Shown here: piece by piece, positions 61,856-64,000 of the stretch | Position numbering within the stretch: position 1 is the stretch's first letter | Layout: every line of letters begins with the position of its first letter | Translations under genes and position numbers: made by a program | Notes under the pieces: generated by a model | The model's input: only the letters and a program-made list of their open reading frames with translations | Databases searched by the model: none | Told to the model about the DNA's origin: nothing | Assembly (NCBI GenBank): GCA_016932835.1 | Contig: JAFGCD010000088.1 | Location: forward strand, 1-64,000 | DNA: 64,000 nt | Reading direction: 5' to 3' | Origin: Sedimentisphaerales bacterium | Lineage (GTDB): Bacteria; Planctomycetota; Phycisphaerae; Sedimentisphaerales; Anaerobacaceae

Positions 61856-63558
61856 TACTCAGCCCTCATATCAACAAGCCGTTGAAGTTCATCGATAGTT
61901 GTCGATCCGTTCAGAGCCTGCTCGATACCCGTCTTCCGCAGTGTCTTCATGCCTTCGGATATCGCCTGTTGTTTGATGTGATCGTCGCCGTCGCCGTTGA
62001 TTATACTCTCGCGAATCGCTCTTGAGACGCTGAGTACCTCAAAGATGGCCTTGCGCCCGCGATACCCCGTGCCGTGACAGTTGTCGCAGCCTGTTCCTCG
62101 ATACAATTGAGCGGCTTCATCAGTTCGTCTAATACAAGACAATTGCTCAAGCTCCTGTTCAGTCGGCGAATACGCTTGTCTGCACCCTATACAAGTAGTT
62201 CTGACAAGTCTCTGGGCAACCACTCCAAGGAGCGACGACGCAACAAGAAAAGGCGGTATCCCCAGATTTATAAGCCGGGAAACAGCCCCGGCAGCGTCGT
62301 TCGTGTGCAACGTGCTCAGAACCAAATGCCCCGTAAGAGCGGCACTTACCGCAATCTCGGCTGTCTCATAGTCACGAATCTCGCCTATCAGTATAATGTC
62401 GGGATCTTGCCTGAGTATGCTTCGCAACGCCGACGCAAACGTCCTGCCGGCGGCTTTGTTGACCTGGACCTGCGTGATGCCGTCCAAGTGATATTCGACA
62501 GGGTCCTCAACCGTCACAATATTCACCTTGGGCTCATTAAGAAACTGGAGCATCGAGTACAAAGTTGTTGTCTTTCCACTGCCGGTCGGCCCGGTAAGAA
62601 GGATAATACCATACGGACTCTGCACAAGAGATCTTAGCCTTCGACTGTCATCGGCTGAAGCGGCAAGCTCGTCGAGCAACCATTTGCTTGAGCCCTTGTC
62701 GAGAACACGAATAACAATCTTCTCGCCTTTGACCGACGGAAGTGATGAAATCCTCAGATCATAATCGCGCCCGTTATGTCCCAACGTCATATGACCGTCC
62801 TGGGAAATCCTTCGTTCTGATATGTCCATATTCGCCAGAATCTTGATATGCGATATCACTTCCTGCTGAACCGACGACGGAACACCTATCTCATTATGGA
62901 GCAAGCCGTCTATGCGATAACGCACCCGCATATCAGGCTCTTGAGGCTCGATATGTATGTCACTCGCACCGACATCAATAGCCCCGATAATAATTGACGA
63001 AACGAGTTTCGTGATAGGACCCTCGGCATTCTGGAGCAGCTTACCCCTAAGGGTGCCGCTGTCCGTCTCTTCCTTGTGGTCGTCCGCCTTCAGCCGCATC
63101 GAAGCTATGGCCTGGCGAGTAACGTTCTGAACGCTGAAGTGATACCTGACAGCCTGTGTTATTGCGTTCAATGTCGTCGCCAGAGGAACTACTTTCAGCC
63201 CCGTCCTGACCTCGATCTGATTCCTCACCGCGAGATTCAGAGGTGTGCTCATCGCAACCAGCAGTTTATCCCCCTCCTTCCTGACCGGTATGACGTTGTG
63301 CCGGCTCGCCATCTCGTGCGTGACCATATGGGCGGCCATCGGATCTATCATATCAGCCGAAAGGTCTATGAACTCAATACCCTGGCTCGCAGCGACAAGT
63401 CTGCCCAACTGCTCCTCCGGCAGGTACTCGCCTTCTTTCAGAAGACTTACAAAACTCCGACCGCTGGCTCGATGCTGTTCGGCAACCTTCTCCAGGGTCG
63501 CCTCGTCCAGTAGGCCGTGTTCGCGAATATACGAAATTGTACAAGTCGGGTTATCCAT
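61855..63558 (-). CDS. pilB: Type IV pilus assembly / type II secretion ATPase
   Basis: About 567 residues of the GspE/PilB type. N-terminal MshEN-like part (TISYIREHGLLDEATLEKV, SQGIEFIDLS) with an upstream domain copy, then the N2 domain (ASDIHIEPQ, MRVRYRIDG), the Walker A GPTGSGKTTTLYSM, the Asp box TVEDPVEYHLDGITQVQ, Walker B DIILIGEIRDYETAE and His box GHLVLSTLHTNDA. A tetra-Cys zinc site CIGCRQAY ... CDNCHGTGYRGR lies near the C-terminus. The MshEN-type N-terminus can bind c-di-GMP in relatives, which fits the PilZ gene of the operon. I chose ATG 63558; the frame is open to 63660. No PilT gene is in the window. Confidence 0.93.
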   Translation of the reverse strand: MDNPTCTISYIREHGLLDEATLEKVAEQHRASGRSFVSLLKEGEYLPEEQLGRLVAASQGIEFIDLSADMIDPMAAHMVTHEMASRHNVIPVRKEGDKLLVAMSTPLNLAVRNQIEVRTGLKVVPLATTLNAITQAVRYHFSVQNVTRQAIASMRLKADDHKEETDSGTLRGKLLQNAEGPITKLVSSIIIGAIDVGASDIHIEPQEPDMRVRYRIDGLLHNEIGVPSSVQQEVISHIKILANMDISERRISQDGHMTLGHNGRDYDLRISSLPSVKGEKIVIRVLDKGSSKWLLDELAASADDSRRLRSLVQSPYGIILLTGPTGSGKTTTLYSMLQFLNEPKVNIVTVEDPVEYHLDGITQVQVNKAAGRTFASALRSILRQDPDIILIGEIRDYETAEIAVSAALTGHLVLSTLHTNDAAGAVSRLINLGIPPFLVASSLLGVVAQRLVRTTCIGCRQAYSPTEQELEQLSCIRRTDEAAQLYRGTGCDNCHGTGYRGRKAIFEVLSVSRAIRESIINGDGDDHIKQQAISEGMKTLRKTGIEQALNGSTTIDELQRLVDMRAE

Positions 63559-63897
63559 AATCGTCCGGTTCCGCAACAAATAATGACGACTCGCTTCTCG
63601 GCGCGATCGGCTTCCACCCGGCCGCACCAATACAAAATCACCATCGACATGCCGCCACAACCACTTTATTGAAAACTAAACAACGTCTCGCAACCGACGG
63701 AGCAACAACAGTGCACTTTCAGCCGATAATACTACCCCCAACCGCCAGAATAGTGAAATCCCAGTGGAATGATGTCGATCTTGTATTTGGATCGCCAGTT
63801 CCGATTGGGAAACGATGCCCGCGTCCGTGCCGAATTCGGTCAAACGACAGGCCGGTCAGGGAAACTCCTTACCCGATGGCGGACAGTTGTCGAGAGG

Positions 63898-64000
63898 TTA
63901 CTTGCGAACGGTCTGACGGTCGTCTTCCCGGCGACGCCGGAGAATTTCCTCTGCGAGCTTCGCAGGCACTTTAGAGTAGCGGGCCATCTCCATCGAGAAT
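63898..64000 (-). CDS. Possible 3' end of a gene running off the window
   Basis: On the - strand an open frame enters from the window edge and stops at 63900-63898. The visible end is Arg/Lys/Glu-rich (ARYSKVPAKLAEEILRRRR, then about 10 more charged residues). Too short to recognise; it may be the end of a gene upstream of pilB. The 340 bases between 63559 and 63897 show no other feature I can support. Confidence 0.3.
   Translation of the reverse strand, partial: FSMEMARYSKVPAKLAEEILRRRREDDRQTVRK

Noticed and set aside
63669-63974. Open frame of 101 codons on the + strand
   Set aside because: Rich in Arg/Pro/Cys with no family similarity or ribosome-binding site; likely non-coding upstream region of pilB plus the end of a - strand gene.

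Overview
The window reads as a bacterial chromosome of about 50% G+C. It most resembles Planctomycetota, probably a Phycisphaerae/Sedimentisphaerales-type organism. The grounds are a giant CotH + lamin-tail surface protein, an exported PQQ-propeller protein whose mature end begins ADWPQWGG, a PilM-PilN fusion, and type IV pilin-like proteins with large carbohydrate-binding tails. This assignment is by protein style only; no rRNA or tRNA gene was found. No CRISPR array, prophage or intact insertion sequence was seen.

Layout. 3-3995: the 3' part of a secreted CotH-kinase/lamin-tail protein. 3996-5054: about 1 kb with no recognisable gene, holding a bulged 12-bp hairpin and a weak promoter candidate. 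5055-45910: about 41 kb of almost uninterrupted + strand genes, many joined by 4-base ATGA overlaps, forming a surface-glycan locus. In order it has an ABC exporter (Wzm/Wzt); a sulfate-activation cassette (APS kinase, ATP sulfurylase, a short pyruvate-kinase-like protein, a CysQ-type phosphatase); a run of radical SAM enzymes, short-chain dehydrogenases, epimerases, methyltransferases and glycosyltransferases; a complete GDP-D-glycero-alpha-D-manno-heptose set (HddA, HddC, GmhA, GmhB) followed by a transaldolase; a lipoprotein phosphoesterase; two tandem CDP-glycerol-transferase-like proteins; a thiamine-diphosphate E1 alpha/beta pair without E2 or E3; more sugar-nucleotide enzymes; and a PLP enzyme of the RfbH/ColD type with His in place of the catalytic Lys. 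45923-48824: two - strand genes, a GT39-like membrane protein and a WcaJ-like initiating phosphoglycosyltransferase. 49126-50721 is a PQQ-propeller protein (-) and 51099-52919 is RecQ (+). 52951-63558: a - strand type IV pilus/type II secretion-like operon running pilB, pilC, major pilin, four minor prepilin-like genes, pilMN, pilO, a secretin and a PilZ protein. Two stem-loops isolate the major pilin gene from its neighbours.

Main discovery candidate. A roughly 55-residue module that I cannot assign to a named family recurs in the glycan locus. It is present twice at the C-terminus of a SPASM radical SAM protein, twice at the C-terminus of a B12-binding radical SAM protein, once just behind the lipobox of the phosphoesterase lipoprotein, and once at the C-terminus of a CDP-glycerol-transferase-like protein. 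It also makes up nearly all of a small stand-alone protein (42829-43455). That array is circularly permuted: it starts with the second half of a module, has two whole copies, and ends with the first half of another. I infer a shared docking, ligand-binding or self-association module that links enzymes of one glycan pathway, with the array as a possible hub. No function is proven by the sequence.

How the genes may work together. WcaJ-like and GT2/GT4 enzymes would build a lipid-linked glycan from GDP-heptose and unusual deoxy or branched sugars. Radical SAM enzymes and methyltransferases would modify it, PAPS may supply sulfate (no sulfotransferase is seen here), and Wzm/Wzt would export it. 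The pilus operon carries a minor prepilin with a CBM9-like domain, which suggests a second, glycan-directed surface system.
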